44,774 bases of DNA from Pseudomonadales bacterium (GTDB lineage: Bacteria > Pseudomonadota > Gammaproteobacteria > Pseudomonadales > Azotimanducaceae), in NCBI GenBank assembly GCA_017854255.1, contig JAFMIA010000017.1, positions 2,393 through 47,166 of the forward strand, in the 5' to 3' direction. Both the position numbers and the translations under genes were made by a program. Positions 16,591-24,218 of this stretch are shown piece after piece. Below the pieces are notes generated by a model, which saw only the letters and a program-made list of their open reading frames with translations, searched no databases and had not been told where the DNA came from. Each line of letters starts with the position of its first letter. Position 1 is the stretch's first letter.

Positions 16591-18114
16591 ATGATCCCCA
16601 GCCACTTTCGATCTGAAAAACCCGCCATTGTGATGGCGGGTTCCGGGCAAACCATCACCTTCGGGGAACTAGAAGACATCTCGAATCAGTTCGCGCACTT
16701 ACTGCGCAGCCAGGGCCTCAAACGCGGCGACACCATTGCATTGTGTCTCGAAAATCATCCCTACTTTCTGCCCATCTGCTGGGGCGCACTCCGAGCTGGC
16801 TTGTATTTTACCGCCATAAGCTATCGATTAGCGGCCGCCGAAGTGCTGTATATCGTTAACGATTGTCGGGCGCGGGTACTGATTACCTCAGCCCTTTTGA
16901 CAGACACCTTTGAGCGCTTTTATCCCGATCTGGTTGAGCACCCCGCCTGTTTCATGCTCGATGGCGAACACCTGAATGCAGCGAACCTACTGGATGCGCT
17001 GGCGGCCCAACCTAAAACACCCATCGTTGATGAGTCCTACGGTCAAAGTTTACTCTACAGCAGCGGTACCACTGGGCGCCCCAAAGGGGTAAAGAAACCC
17101 CTCTTTCAAGAACCCTTTGGCGCCGAGACCAGCCTCTTCCGGGCCGCGCAAAGTCGGTATGACTTTACTGACGAGACCGTGTATCTATCACCGGCCCCGC
17201 TTTACCATGCAGCCCCCTTAGGCTTCACCATGAACGTCCTGCGCTATGGCGGTTGTGTGATCGTTATGCCGCAGTTTGATCCTGAAACCGCCCTACAACT
17301 GCTCCAAGATCATAACGTCACCCATGCCCAGTTCGTGCCCACTATGTTCGTCCGCATGCTCAAATTGCCGAGCGACACAAAAAGCCGATACACCTTTGCA
17401 AGCCTGCGCTGCGCGATTCATGCCGCCGCACCCTGCCCTGTTAGTATCAAGCATCAAATGATCGATTGGTGGGGTCCCATTATCTGCGAGTACTATGCGG
17501 GCACAGAAGGCAACGGCTCGACGTTTATCAGCGCTGAAGAATGGCTCAAGCACCCCGGCTCGGTGGGCCGAGCGGCGAATGATTGCCAAATCCATATCCT
17601 GGATGATTTCGGTCAAGAACTGCCAAGCGGAGCGCAAGGCGGCGTGTATTTTGAAGGCGGCGGCCAGTTCGAGTATCTCAACGATCCTGAAAAAACAGCG
17701 AACTCCCATCATGTCAACGGTTGGTCGACCTTGGGTGACATTGGTTATCTTGATGACGAAGGCTTCTTGTACCTCACCGATCGCAAGTCTTTTATGATCA
17801 TTTCTGGCGGCGTTAACATCTACCCACAAGAAGCTGAAAATGTCCTGATTACACACCCCTTAGTCGCTGACGTCGCCGTTTTTGGGGTGCCAAATGACGA
17901 GTTTGGCGAGGAAGTCAAAGCCGTTGTCCAACCCATGAACATGGACGATGCAGGCCCGGAGCTTGCGGCAGAGCTCATTGCCTACGCCCGATCACAAATC
18001 GCCCATTTAAAATGCCCGAAGAGCGTCGACTTTCTTGAAGCCCTGCCGCGGCACCCAACTGGCAAACTCTATAAAAGACTCTTAAAAGACACGTATTGGC
18101 AGCAAACCTCATGA
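16591..18114 (+). CDS. Acyl-CoA synthetase (AMP-binding, ANL superfamily)
   Basis: Activates a carboxylic acid with ATP and CoA. The P-loop-like motif LLYSSGTTGRPKGVKKPL (about residues 152-169), EYYAGTEGNGSTFIS (about 300), the hinge motif GDIGYLDDEGFLYLTDRKSFMIISGG split over two core motifs, and the C-terminal PTGKLYKRLL with the catalytic Lys are all intact. I chose ATG 16591, behind GGAG at 16578-16581, giving 507 residues beginning just before the FRSEKPAIV start usual in this family. The stop overlaps the CoA-transferase start (ATGA), so the two are translated together. Chain length or aromatic preference cannot be told. Confidence 0.9.
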   Translation: MIPSHFRSEKPAIVMAGSGQTITFGELEDISNQFAHLLRSQGLKRGDTIALCLENHPYFLPICWGALRAGLYFTAISYRLAAAEVLYIVNDCRARVLITSALLTDTFERFYPDLVEHPACFMLDGEHLNAANLLDALAAQPKTPIVDESYGQSLLYSSGTTGRPKGVKKPLFQEPFGAETSLFRAAQSRYDFTDETVYLSPAPLYHAAPLGFTMNVLRYGGCVIVMPQFDPETALQLLQDHNVTHAQFVPTMFVRMLKLPSDTKSRYTFASLRCAIHAAAPCPVSIKHQMIDWWGPIICEYYAGTEGNGSTFISAEEWLKHPGSVGRAANDCQIHILDDFGQELPSGAQGGVYFEGGGQFEYLNDPEKTANSHHVNGWSTLGDIGYLDDEGFLYLTDRKSFMIISGGVNIYPQEAENVLITHPLVADVAVFGVPNDEFGEEVKAVVQPMNMDDAGPELAAELIAYARSQIAHLKCPKSVDFLEALPRHPTGKLYKRLLKDTYWQQTS

Positions 18115-19310
18115 CCCAAGCTTTCAGCGGCATTCAGATTCTAGATTTCACTCAGGTTTTTGCGGGCCCGTTTGCCGTGATGCAATTGGCATTACTTGGC
18201 GCAGACGTCATCAAAATAGAGCAACCCGGCACAGGCGACCAAACCCGTGGCCTGATGAACGCGGGGAACGATCAGAACCAATCGCCCTCATTTTTGACCA
18301 TGAATGCCAATAAACGTAGCTTGACGCTCAATTTAAAATCGCCTGAAGCCGTTAACTTAATTAAACGGCTCATTGAAACGACGGATGTTGTGGTTGAAAA
18401 CTTTAAAGCCGGAACCATGACCAAACTCGGTCTGGATTATGAAGCCTTGAAAGCCTTGAAGCCGGATCTAATTTATTGCTCTATTACCGGCTATGGCCAA
18501 TCAGGCCCAAAAGCTGGCGAAGCGGCTTACGATGGTGCAATTCAAGCGGCCTCAGGGATGATGTCCCAGAACGGGCATATTGGTACGGGCCCCACTCGAA
18601 CCGGCTTTATGCCGGTTGATATGGCAACCGCGCTCAGCACGGCTTTTGCCATTTCGGCATCGCTGCATCGCAAGGCCACAACCGGCCTCGGACAACACAT
18701 TGATAGCGCAATGCTCGATACCGCAATTGTGATGCAAGCGTCGCAATTTAGTAACTATTTGAATCAGGGCCAACTATTGGGGCTTCAAGGCAATGCCTCA
18801 CCAACCGGACAACCCACCGCCAATGTATTCCCCACCCAAGACGGGTTTATACAAATTACCGCACTCAAACAAAACCAGGTTGAGCAACTCTTTATGGCGC
18901 TGGACTGCTCGGAACGTCTTCAGGAGGCTGCCTTTCATGACCCGGCGCAACGAAAACAAAATCCGGAGGTGGTCAACGCCCTGCTTTGTGAAAAACTCCA
19001 AGGCAAAACGACCGCGACTTGGATGAACATTCTGCCTCAGAAAGGCATCCCCACGGCCGAAGTTAAGTCGATCCCTGAGGTCCTTGCGGACCCGCAGCTA
19101 CTTGAGCGGGAGGTGATTGAACAGATAACGCCGACTGAGGCCAATGCCGACGCCATTCATATCATTAAAGCCGGGTATTCTACCGATCAGGATGGGCCTA
19201 CCATTACGCGGCCACCACCCAAGCTTGGTGAGCATACTCACGAAATTTTACGAGCGCTGGATCTGACGTCAAAGCAGATCGAGACCCTGCGATCGCTAGG
19301 CGTTATTTGA
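18111..19310 (+). CDS. Class III (CaiB/BaiF family) CoA-transferase
   Basis: Second formyl-CoA-transferase-like protein in the window, 399 residues. It shows GIQILDFTQVFAGPFAVMQLALLGADVIKIE-type N-terminal features, VVVENFKAGTMTKLGLDYE, LIYCSITGYGQSGPKAG, and SAMLDTAIVMQ with the likely catalytic Asp. I chose ATG 18111, which overlaps the synthetase stop as ATGA; TTG 18096 is in frame but less likely. The pairing of a ligase with a transferase suggests two routes for loading CoA on related acids, or a racemase-like member of this family, which sequence alone does not separate. Confidence 0.9.
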   Translation: MTQAFSGIQILDFTQVFAGPFAVMQLALLGADVIKIEQPGTGDQTRGLMNAGNDQNQSPSFLTMNANKRSLTLNLKSPEAVNLIKRLIETTDVVVENFKAGTMTKLGLDYEALKALKPDLIYCSITGYGQSGPKAGEAAYDGAIQAASGMMSQNGHIGTGPTRTGFMPVDMATALSTAFAISASLHRKATTGLGQHIDSAMLDTAIVMQASQFSNYLNQGQLLGLQGNASPTGQPTANVFPTQDGFIQITALKQNQVEQLFMALDCSERLQEAAFHDPAQRKQNPEVVNALLCEKLQGKTTATWMNILPQKGIPTAEVKSIPEVLADPQLLEREVIEQITPTEANADAIHIIKAGYSTDQDGPTITRPPPKLGEHTHEILRALDLTSKQIETLRSLGVI

Positions 19311-19344
19311 GTCCTCAACCTAGCCGCTTTATCGGTTTATTGCG

Positions 19345-19731
19345 CTAATCATCGCCAAACAGATCCTTTAGTTTCTGATCGAGATCATCAGAGCCATCAT
19401 CGGTACGATCTCCCTCTAAGTCAGTGACTGCTGGAGCTTCATCGAACAAAGCGGACAAGGCCGCACTCGCATCCGATTGGTCCCGGCTTTGCGCGACTCG
19501 CCGAACCGGTTGCCCGGGTCGAAAAAAATCACAAAAATTGGCATTGGTCTTCTCGAGCGGCGGATCCGCCCGATCTTCTTGGCACGTCGAGCGATGACTG
19601 ACGTCAAAGGATCGACACATATAACAACACCGAATTGGCGCGAAACAGCCCTGGCACACAGCTTGCCTCGAGATCGGCCTTGGCTCCTCGCTCAAGTCTC
19701 TTTGGCATTGCCAGCACATTAACTTGGCCAT
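19345..19731 (-). CDS. Cys-rich zinc-ribbon-like protein of unknown function
   Basis: About 128 residues. The N-terminal half carries CWQC, CQGC and CCYMC clusters plus two further Cys, spaced like one or two zinc ribbons (LMCWQCQRDL, RQAVCQGCFAPIRCCYMC). The C-terminal half is low-complexity and acidic, ending DLDQKLKDLFGDD. I chose ATG 19731, ten bases downstream of the DUF169 stop and preceded by GGCGAG; a longer frame from 19785 overlaps that gene. I do not recognise the family. A protein-binding zinc-ribbon with an acidic tail next to DUF169 and rpoH genes is what can be said. Confidence 0.7.
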   Translation of the reverse strand: MAKLMCWQCQRDLSEEPRPISRQAVCQGCFAPIRCCYMCRSFDVSHRSTCQEDRADPPLEKTNANFCDFFRPGQPVRRVAQSRDQSDASAALSALFDEAPAVTDLEGDRTDDGSDDLDQKLKDLFGDD

Positions 19732-19741
19732 CTCGCCGTCC

Positions 19742-20533
19742 TTAAGCGTCGGAGTAACTGATGCCCATTCCTGCCCGGACATCATTGTTCACGCCATATT
19801 GTGGAATCGGATAGCGCAGACCATTTTTGGATAGCGCCTCAAGCCCGGCAATAACCTTTGGCAGAAAGCTCGGCGGTATTGCCATCAGCAACTCATCCTC
19901 CATCACGCCGCCATAGCGCCTTTCGGCAAAACATGGGATCGAAAGACTGGGCTCACCTGTTTTCAAAGCGCGACCCCAGGAGTCCGCGCAAGCAGACTCG
20001 CCCACACAACCCCAATCCAATTTTTGATAGCCAGTCCATTGCAAGCCATTAATAAACAGAATCATTTGGGCGGGGGTTGCATAGATCAGACAAATATCGG
20101 GCGGATTCAGCCGGCCCGAGGCCAGTGGTGAGACCGCCATAGCTTCAAACTGCCCAAAGGCCACGACATCCATACTGGCTTGATGTTTCGCTGCCTCTGC
20201 TTGGTCCTTGAACCAAACGCCTGCCATTTTATCGCCGGATAACCATCGCGCATCGCGAGGATGCAACCCGATCACCGTCCCACATTGTGCGCCCACCAAG
20301 TCTTCCATCGTAATGCCAACGGTCCAACCATTACGGCTGGCTTGCCCAACAATTTGATCCGTCGTGTGGATCTCTTTGGGTCGTCTGATTTTAGGAATCG
20401 CTTCCATTTCGGCTCGGCTGGAAAAGAGCTTCATTCCGATAGGGGTGGTTCGGAGTCTGAGTAACCGGTTGAGGTCTTCAACGACGGTTGGGCCGTCAAA
20501 AGCCAAGTTGGTAGAGATGATTTGATCTGTCAT
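19742..20533 (-). CDS. DUF169 family protein
   Basis: 263 residues with the hallmarks of DUF169: LNRLLRLRTTPIGMKLF near the N-terminus, AQCGTVIGLHPRD, VVAFGQFEAMAVSPLASG, DICLIYATPAQMILFINGLQW, and the Cys-bearing SACADSWGRAL and SIPCFAERRYGG. The family has no firmly established role. I chose ATG 20533, with AAGGAA nine bases upstream; the frame opens ten codons earlier. It lies between rpoH and the zinc-ribbon gene on the same strand, so a shared transcript is likely. Confidence 0.85.
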   Translation of the reverse strand: MTDQIISTNLAFDGPTVVEDLNRLLRLRTTPIGMKLFSSRAEMEAIPKIRRPKEIHTTDQIVGQASRNGWTVGITMEDLVGAQCGTVIGLHPRDARWLSGDKMAGVWFKDQAEAAKHQASMDVVAFGQFEAMAVSPLASGRLNPPDICLIYATPAQMILFINGLQWTGYQKLDWGCVGESACADSWGRALKTGEPSLSIPCFAERRYGGVMEDELLMAIPPSFLPKVIAGLEALSKNGLRYPIPQYGVNNDVRAGMGISYSDA

Positions 20534-20594
20534 GGCGCGCGATTCCTTAGGGTATAACAACACCTTACCGCGACTTCACCATGCCCTAAAGCCT

Positions 20595-21440
20595 TTAGGC
20601 CGCCATATTATGCTTTAGCTTTTTTAGCGCTTGAGATTCTAATTGCCGAACCCGTTCAATCGAGATACCAAAGCGTTCTGCAAACACTTTAAGTCCTAAC
20701 TTTTCATCACTCAGCCAGCGGCCCTGCACAATTTGAAGCGAGCGCTCGTCCAATTGCTTTAAGGCCTGCCTAAGTTCACCGGCATCAGTCGTCTCGGACT
20801 CGGAGTCCGCCACAATGTCTAAAGGATCCTGGCTATCACTCCGTAAATACAGTTCTGGCGCCCCGTAGTCCTCATCATCGCGTTTTTCAAAGGGTTGATC
20901 CTGTCGACTCAGGCGCTGATCCATCTCGACGACATCAGCCTCGGATACATCGAGCAAGGTTGCAATGCGCTTTGCCTCTGGGCCATCAACCAAACCCGAA
21001 CCCTGCTTATTTTTGCGCAGATTAAAGAACAACTTTCGCTGCGCCTTGGTCGTTGCAACCTTCACCAGCTTCCAGTTTTTTAAAATATAGTCGTGTATTT
21101 CGGCTTTGATCCAATGCACGGCAAAGGTCAACAGTCGCAACTTGCGTTCGGGGTCAAACTTCTTAACCGATTGCATGAGACCCACATTCCCTTGCTGAAT
21201 AAGATCTTCAAGCGGCAATCCATACCCTGAATATTGTTTGGCGATGTACACGACATAGCGAAGATGTGCCAGAACCAGTGCCCGAGCGGCACTGACGTTG
21301 TCCCCATCTTTGTATTGCTCAAACAAGGTGACTTCTTCTTCACGGGACAATTTTGGAATACGGTGCACCGCGTCCAGATAGCTATATAAGGACTGCCCAC
21401 TCAATACTGGGACCATTTGCGACTTCAGCGTCAATTCCAT
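20595..21440 (-). CDS. rpoH: RNA polymerase sigma-32 factor (heat shock)
   Basis: Directs RNA polymerase to heat-shock promoters. Region 1.2/2 is intact (LVLAHLRYVVYIAKQYSGYGLPLEDLIQQGNVGLMQSVKKFDP, about residues 53-96), followed by FAVHWIKAEIHDYILKNWKLVKVATTKAQRKLFFNLRK. The QRKLFFNLRK stretch is the RpoH box that separates this from RpoD/RpoS. Region 4.2 is ERFGISIERVRQLESQALKKLK. ATG 21440 sits behind GGAGAGG; the frame's TTG at 21443 is less likely. 281 residues is typical. Unusually, ftsEX is not upstream; the gene is divergent from a Nudix gene. Confidence 0.95.
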   Translation of the reverse strand: MELTLKSQMVPVLSGQSLYSYLDAVHRIPKLSREEEVTLFEQYKDGDNVSAARALVLAHLRYVVYIAKQYSGYGLPLEDLIQQGNVGLMQSVKKFDPERKLRLLTFAVHWIKAEIHDYILKNWKLVKVATTKAQRKLFFNLRKNKQGSGLVDGPEAKRIATLLDVSEADVVEMDQRLSRQDQPFEKRDDEDYGAPELYLRSDSQDPLDIVADSESETTDAGELRQALKQLDERSLQIVQGRWLSDEKLGLKVFAERFGISIERVRQLESQALKKLKHNMAA

Positions 21441-21621
21441 CAAACCTCTCCAGAGGGTGCTTTTTTACGTTACCCACCTTATCTAAGGCTAAGTTGGTGA
21501 TATTCAAGCCCCAATCACCATTTTTTTTAAAATTAGGCACCGTACTTAAAATTGAGACCTGTTTTAAAAAAAAATATTATCGTTATCCTATGCGCAAGCA
21601 ATTACGAGCACTTGATAACCG

Positions 21622-22134
21622 ATGAAGAACCAGACCGTGACCATCTCGAGCATCGATTGGGTCCATTGGCAACCCGATCTACTGACGACGCTCGTTTTTA
21701 TTCGGCAGCAACAGCAAGTACTTTTGATCCACAAAAAAACGGGTCTCGGTGCTGGCAAAATACTGGGTCCTGGCGGCAAGTTCGAGCCTTTTGAAACCCC
21801 GCTTGCCTGCGCCATCCGAGAAACCGAGGAAGAGCTAGAGATTACCCCCCATGATCTTCAACCAATGGCCGAATTGTTTTTTCACGATTTGGCTCACCCC
21901 AAAATTAAAGTTTACGTGTATGTCACAGATCATTTCACGGGCACGCCAACCGAGACGCGCGAAGCAGCCCCGCTTTGGTGTCCAATACAGGATCTACCGC
22001 TGGATCAAATGTGGGCGGATGATCAATTTTGGCTGCCCCAAATTCTTCAGAATGAGCCCATCCGCGGCTGGTTTTACTTCGATGGAGAGCGCCTGGTCGA
22101 CCATCACATCGAATCGATTGCCGTTTCATTTTAG
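21622..22134 (+). CDS. MTH1-like Nudix hydrolase (oxidised purine nucleotide sanitiser)
   Basis: The Nudix box GGKFEPFETPLACAIRETEEELEI (about residues 53-76, GX5EX7REUXEEXGU with the final G replaced by E-I spacing) binds Mg and hydrolyses a nucleoside diphosphate linkage. The rest follows eukaryotic-type MTH1 rather than E. coli MutT: KTGLGAGKILGPGGKF, VYVYVTDHFTGTPTET, then DQMWADDQFWLPQILQNEPIRGWFYFDGE, parallel to the MWPDD...W.P.LL...F.G.F.F region of MTH1. Predicted substrates are 8-oxo-dGTP or 2-hydroxy-dATP. The 170-residue length fits. The ribosome binding site is weak. Confidence 0.85.
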   Translation: MKNQTVTISSIDWVHWQPDLLTTLVFIRQQQQVLLIHKKTGLGAGKILGPGGKFEPFETPLACAIRETEEELEITPHDLQPMAELFFHDLAHPKIKVYVYVTDHFTGTPTETREAAPLWCPIQDLPLDQMWADDQFWLPQILQNEPIRGWFYFDGERLVDHHIESIAVSF

Positions 22135-22157
22135 CCCAATCTTTGCGCTCGCCTTGA

Positions 22158-22880
22158 TTAACCCTCGGCTCGAAACAGCTCTCCCAAAAACGTCTCAATT
22201 GACCGACTGGCACGTGCGTTCGCAGTTGTGGAATAAACCGTTCCAAAATCTGGGTTATTGGCACCTGGATTGGTGAAGGCATGGGTTGTGCCACCGTAGA
22301 CATGCATCTGCCAGTCCACGCCTGCCGCGCTCATTTCTTGCTCGAACGCGAGCACTTGCTCAGGGGGGACCATAGGGTCATCGTGACCATGTAAGCACAG
22401 CACTTTCGCGGTAATCGACGCATTAGGTGCGTTGCCTGGGCTAAAAATACCGTGAACGCTAGCAACACCCTGAACCGGGGCGCCCATTCTCGCCAATTCA
22501 AGCACACACATTCCGCCAAAGCAGTAGCCCACGCCAGCTGTGCGCGTAGCATCGACCTCGCATCTGGCGCTCGCGGCTTGCAGTGCTGCGTTTATCCGTT
22601 GCCGCAACAAGCCTCGATCGGCGGCAAAGGGCGCCATGAGCGCGGTGTTTAAGGCCACATCACCATCGGCGCCAAAGACGCCTTTACCGTACATATCAAT
22701 AGCAAATGCGGCATACCCTAGCGCCGCAATCTCGTGCGCTTTGTCGATTGCGTATTGTCGGCGACCTGTCCAATCATGGGCGACCAGGACCAGCGGTTTT
22801 GGCCTGTCATCCTCACCCTGAACCAAGCAACCTTCTAATAAAATGTCACCGTCGTAATATTCAACCAGCTCCGATTGCAT
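22158..22880 (-). CDS. Dienelactone hydrolase family protein
   Basis: Alpha/beta hydrolase with a Cys nucleophile. GVGYCFGGMCVLELARMG (about residues 110-127) holds the Cys elbow, HGHDDPMVPPEQV the acidic residue, and YGGTTHAFTNPGAN the His, completing the Cys-Asp-His triad of this family. The start is ATG 22880 behind GAGG; the frame continues twelve codons upstream to a TTG. 240 residues is normal. It converges with the Nudix gene across a short gap. Possible roles are lactone or ester hydrolysis; no catechol pathway genes are beside it. Confidence 0.9.
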   Translation of the reverse strand: MQSELVEYYDGDILLEGCLVQGEDDRPKPLVLVAHDWTGRRQYAIDKAHEIAALGYAAFAIDMYGKGVFGADGDVALNTALMAPFAADRGLLRQRINAALQAASARCEVDATRTAGVGYCFGGMCVLELARMGAPVQGVASVHGIFSPGNAPNASITAKVLCLHGHDDPMVPPEQVLAFEQEMSAAGVDWQMHVYGGTTHAFTNPGANNPDFGTVYSTTANARASRSIETFLGELFRAEG

Positions 22881-23026
22881 TCCGTGATCCTCTTCTTTGA
22901 AATAGTGGTCGTTCAATGACCTTTTTAATCTCAGTTGTTACCGCAGCTCGGCCACGCCGCTCAGTTAAAACCTAAGGTTACCCTGACGTCTAGACCCGAT
23001 AGCCCGTTGTTCTCGCGCGCGCAGCA

Positions 23027-23050
23027 ATTGACGCGGCGTCAATCTTTTTT
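23027..23050 (+). terminator. Intrinsic terminator on the plus strand with no annotated upstream gene
   Basis: ATTGAC-GCGGC-GTCAAT (23027-23043; the pairing can extend to ATTGACG/CGTCAAT) is followed by C and T6. It points along the plus strand, but the nearest plus-strand gene ends about 900 bases earlier and genes on both sides are minus-strand. On the minus strand no U-run follows the stem. Confidence 0.5.
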
Positions 23051-23069
23051 AGAAAGGCCGCCTGCAAGT

Positions 23070-23795
23070 TTAAACCCGCAACAGGTTCGAGCCCAAACTT
23101 GCCGCCCGCGTCCCAAGCGCCTTTTGAACTTGGATGGTTAGATGATAACCGTCGTCGGTGATGGGGCCTGCGGGCGCACTCGTCTCAAAATCGAGATGGG
23201 CCGCAAAGTCGAGCCCACTAACCGATCGTTTCAGGACCGCATCCATTAACCGCGCTCGGACACCACAGACCGCACGCAAAGGTTGGGGCAAGGATTGAAA
23301 GCGCGCCATCGGGGGGAGCCCCAGAAAAATAATCTTGGCCGTGCCTTTTTGTCTAATCAAAAGGATTAGATCGAAGATCCTAGCCTGCCACCGCATCAAT
23401 GAGGTCAGCCCTGAAACATCGTTGACCCCCATGGAGATCAGAATCAAGTCAACCTTTAAATCATCAATCCCACGGCAGCTCGCCAGTACGTCGCTGGCGG
23501 TGGCGCCCACGTGTCCCACCACTTGCCAAGTGGCGTCATCACCACTAAGGGGTATCAACGATTCTGCGCAATACCCCGCAACGCCCTGGCCTGCTTTCTC
23601 GCCATACCCAGGCAGAATGCCTTGATCCCCAACGCCTAGTATTCGACGCCCAGCGCCATGCCCTGACGCATTATGCCCCCACCTACCTGAGCTGGTTGCG
23701 GCGCTCATCTCCAGGTATTGTCGCCGCTTCAGCTTCAGCTGAAGCCAACAAACCGGTAACAATGGCAAACAAAAAGCCCAAACAACTGCATGCAT
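23070..23795 (-). CDS. SGNH/GDSL hydrolase-like membrane-anchored protein lacking the catalytic Ser
   Basis: About 241 residues. One N-terminal hydrophobic segment (VVWAFCLPLLPVCWLQL) precedes a basic stretch, then the SGNH blocks: RRILGVGDQGILPGYG (block I), WQVVGHVGATASDVL (block II), LILISMGVNDVSGLTSLMRWQ (block III with the Asn) and DDGYHLTIQVQKALG (block V with Asp and His). In relatives block I reads GDS; here it is GDQ, so the nucleophile is missing. Start is ATG 23795 or the in-frame GTG 23801; no clear Shine-Dalgarno. It may be inactive, a binding protein, or use another residue. Confidence 0.75.
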   Translation of the reverse strand: MHAVVWAFCLPLLPVCWLQLKLKRRQYLEMSAATSSGRWGHNASGHGAGRRILGVGDQGILPGYGEKAGQGVAGYCAESLIPLSGDDATWQVVGHVGATASDVLASCRGIDDLKVDLILISMGVNDVSGLTSLMRWQARIFDLILLIRQKGTAKIIFLGLPPMARFQSLPQPLRAVCGVRARLMDAVLKRSVSGLDFAAHLDFETSAPAGPITDDGYHLTIQVQKALGTRAASLGSNLLRV

Positions 23796-23930
23796 CAGCA
23801 CAAGAAAACCCTTTTCTTATCATTCCCTTCAGGCGCGCCGCTTTAATCGCAGCGCGCTGTTTTAACACAATTATTGATCAACTGTTGACGCCATCACAAG
23901 CAACCGGCTAACCTCCTTTCACTTCATTTC

Positions 23931-24113
23931 GTCAGGTGTTTTAGCTTAAAACCCTAAAATGAAACGGGAAACCGGTGAGAATTAATTCAATTCCGGTGCT
24001 GCCCCCGCAACGGTAAGCGAGGTGCGCTGCTTTATACCACTGTGCTCAAGAGCATGGGAAGGTCGCAGTGCAAACGTGTTCGCACGACGCTCGTAAGCCC
24101 GGAGACCGGCCTG
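23931..24113 (+). promoter_or_regulatory. Cobalamin (AdoCbl-type) riboswitch
   Basis: The core is unmistakable: GAAACGGGAAACCGGTGAGA, a short arm, CCGGTGCTGCCCCCGCAACGGTAAG (the B12 box region), variable arms, and GTAAGCCCGGAGACCGGCCTG. The closing pair CAGG (23933-23936) with CCTG (24110-24113) marks the ends. It lies 105 bases upstream of a BtuB-like receptor start. Confidence 0.96.
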
Positions 24114-24162
24114 ACAACAATGCGGCAATGAACTGCGGCGGGCGGGTCATGACCATTGACTA

Positions 24163-24208
24163 CTCCTGCGCGCTATAACCAGACCCAATTGCTCGGCGGG
24201 AGCAGGAG
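24163..24208 (+). promoter_or_regulatory. SD-sequestering hairpin (cobalamin riboswitch expression platform)
   Basis: CTCCTGC (24163-24169), after the aptamer, is the exact complement of GCAGGAG (24202-24208), the ribosome binding site for ATG 24219. Pairing would hide the site, so the switch likely acts on translation. There is no U-run to suggest a terminator. Confidence 0.7.
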
Positions 24209-24218
24209 ATGTTTCAGT

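Noticed and set aside
20585-20599. CCTAAAG-C-CTTTAGG inverted repeat at the rpoH stop as a terminator
   Set aside because: The one-base loop cannot form a stable hairpin without opening the stem, and no T-run follows.
23085-23100. T-loop-like GGTTCGAGCCC string suggesting a tRNA
   Set aside because: It lies within the 3' end of the SGNH gene and no acceptor stem or anticodon arm can be folded around it.
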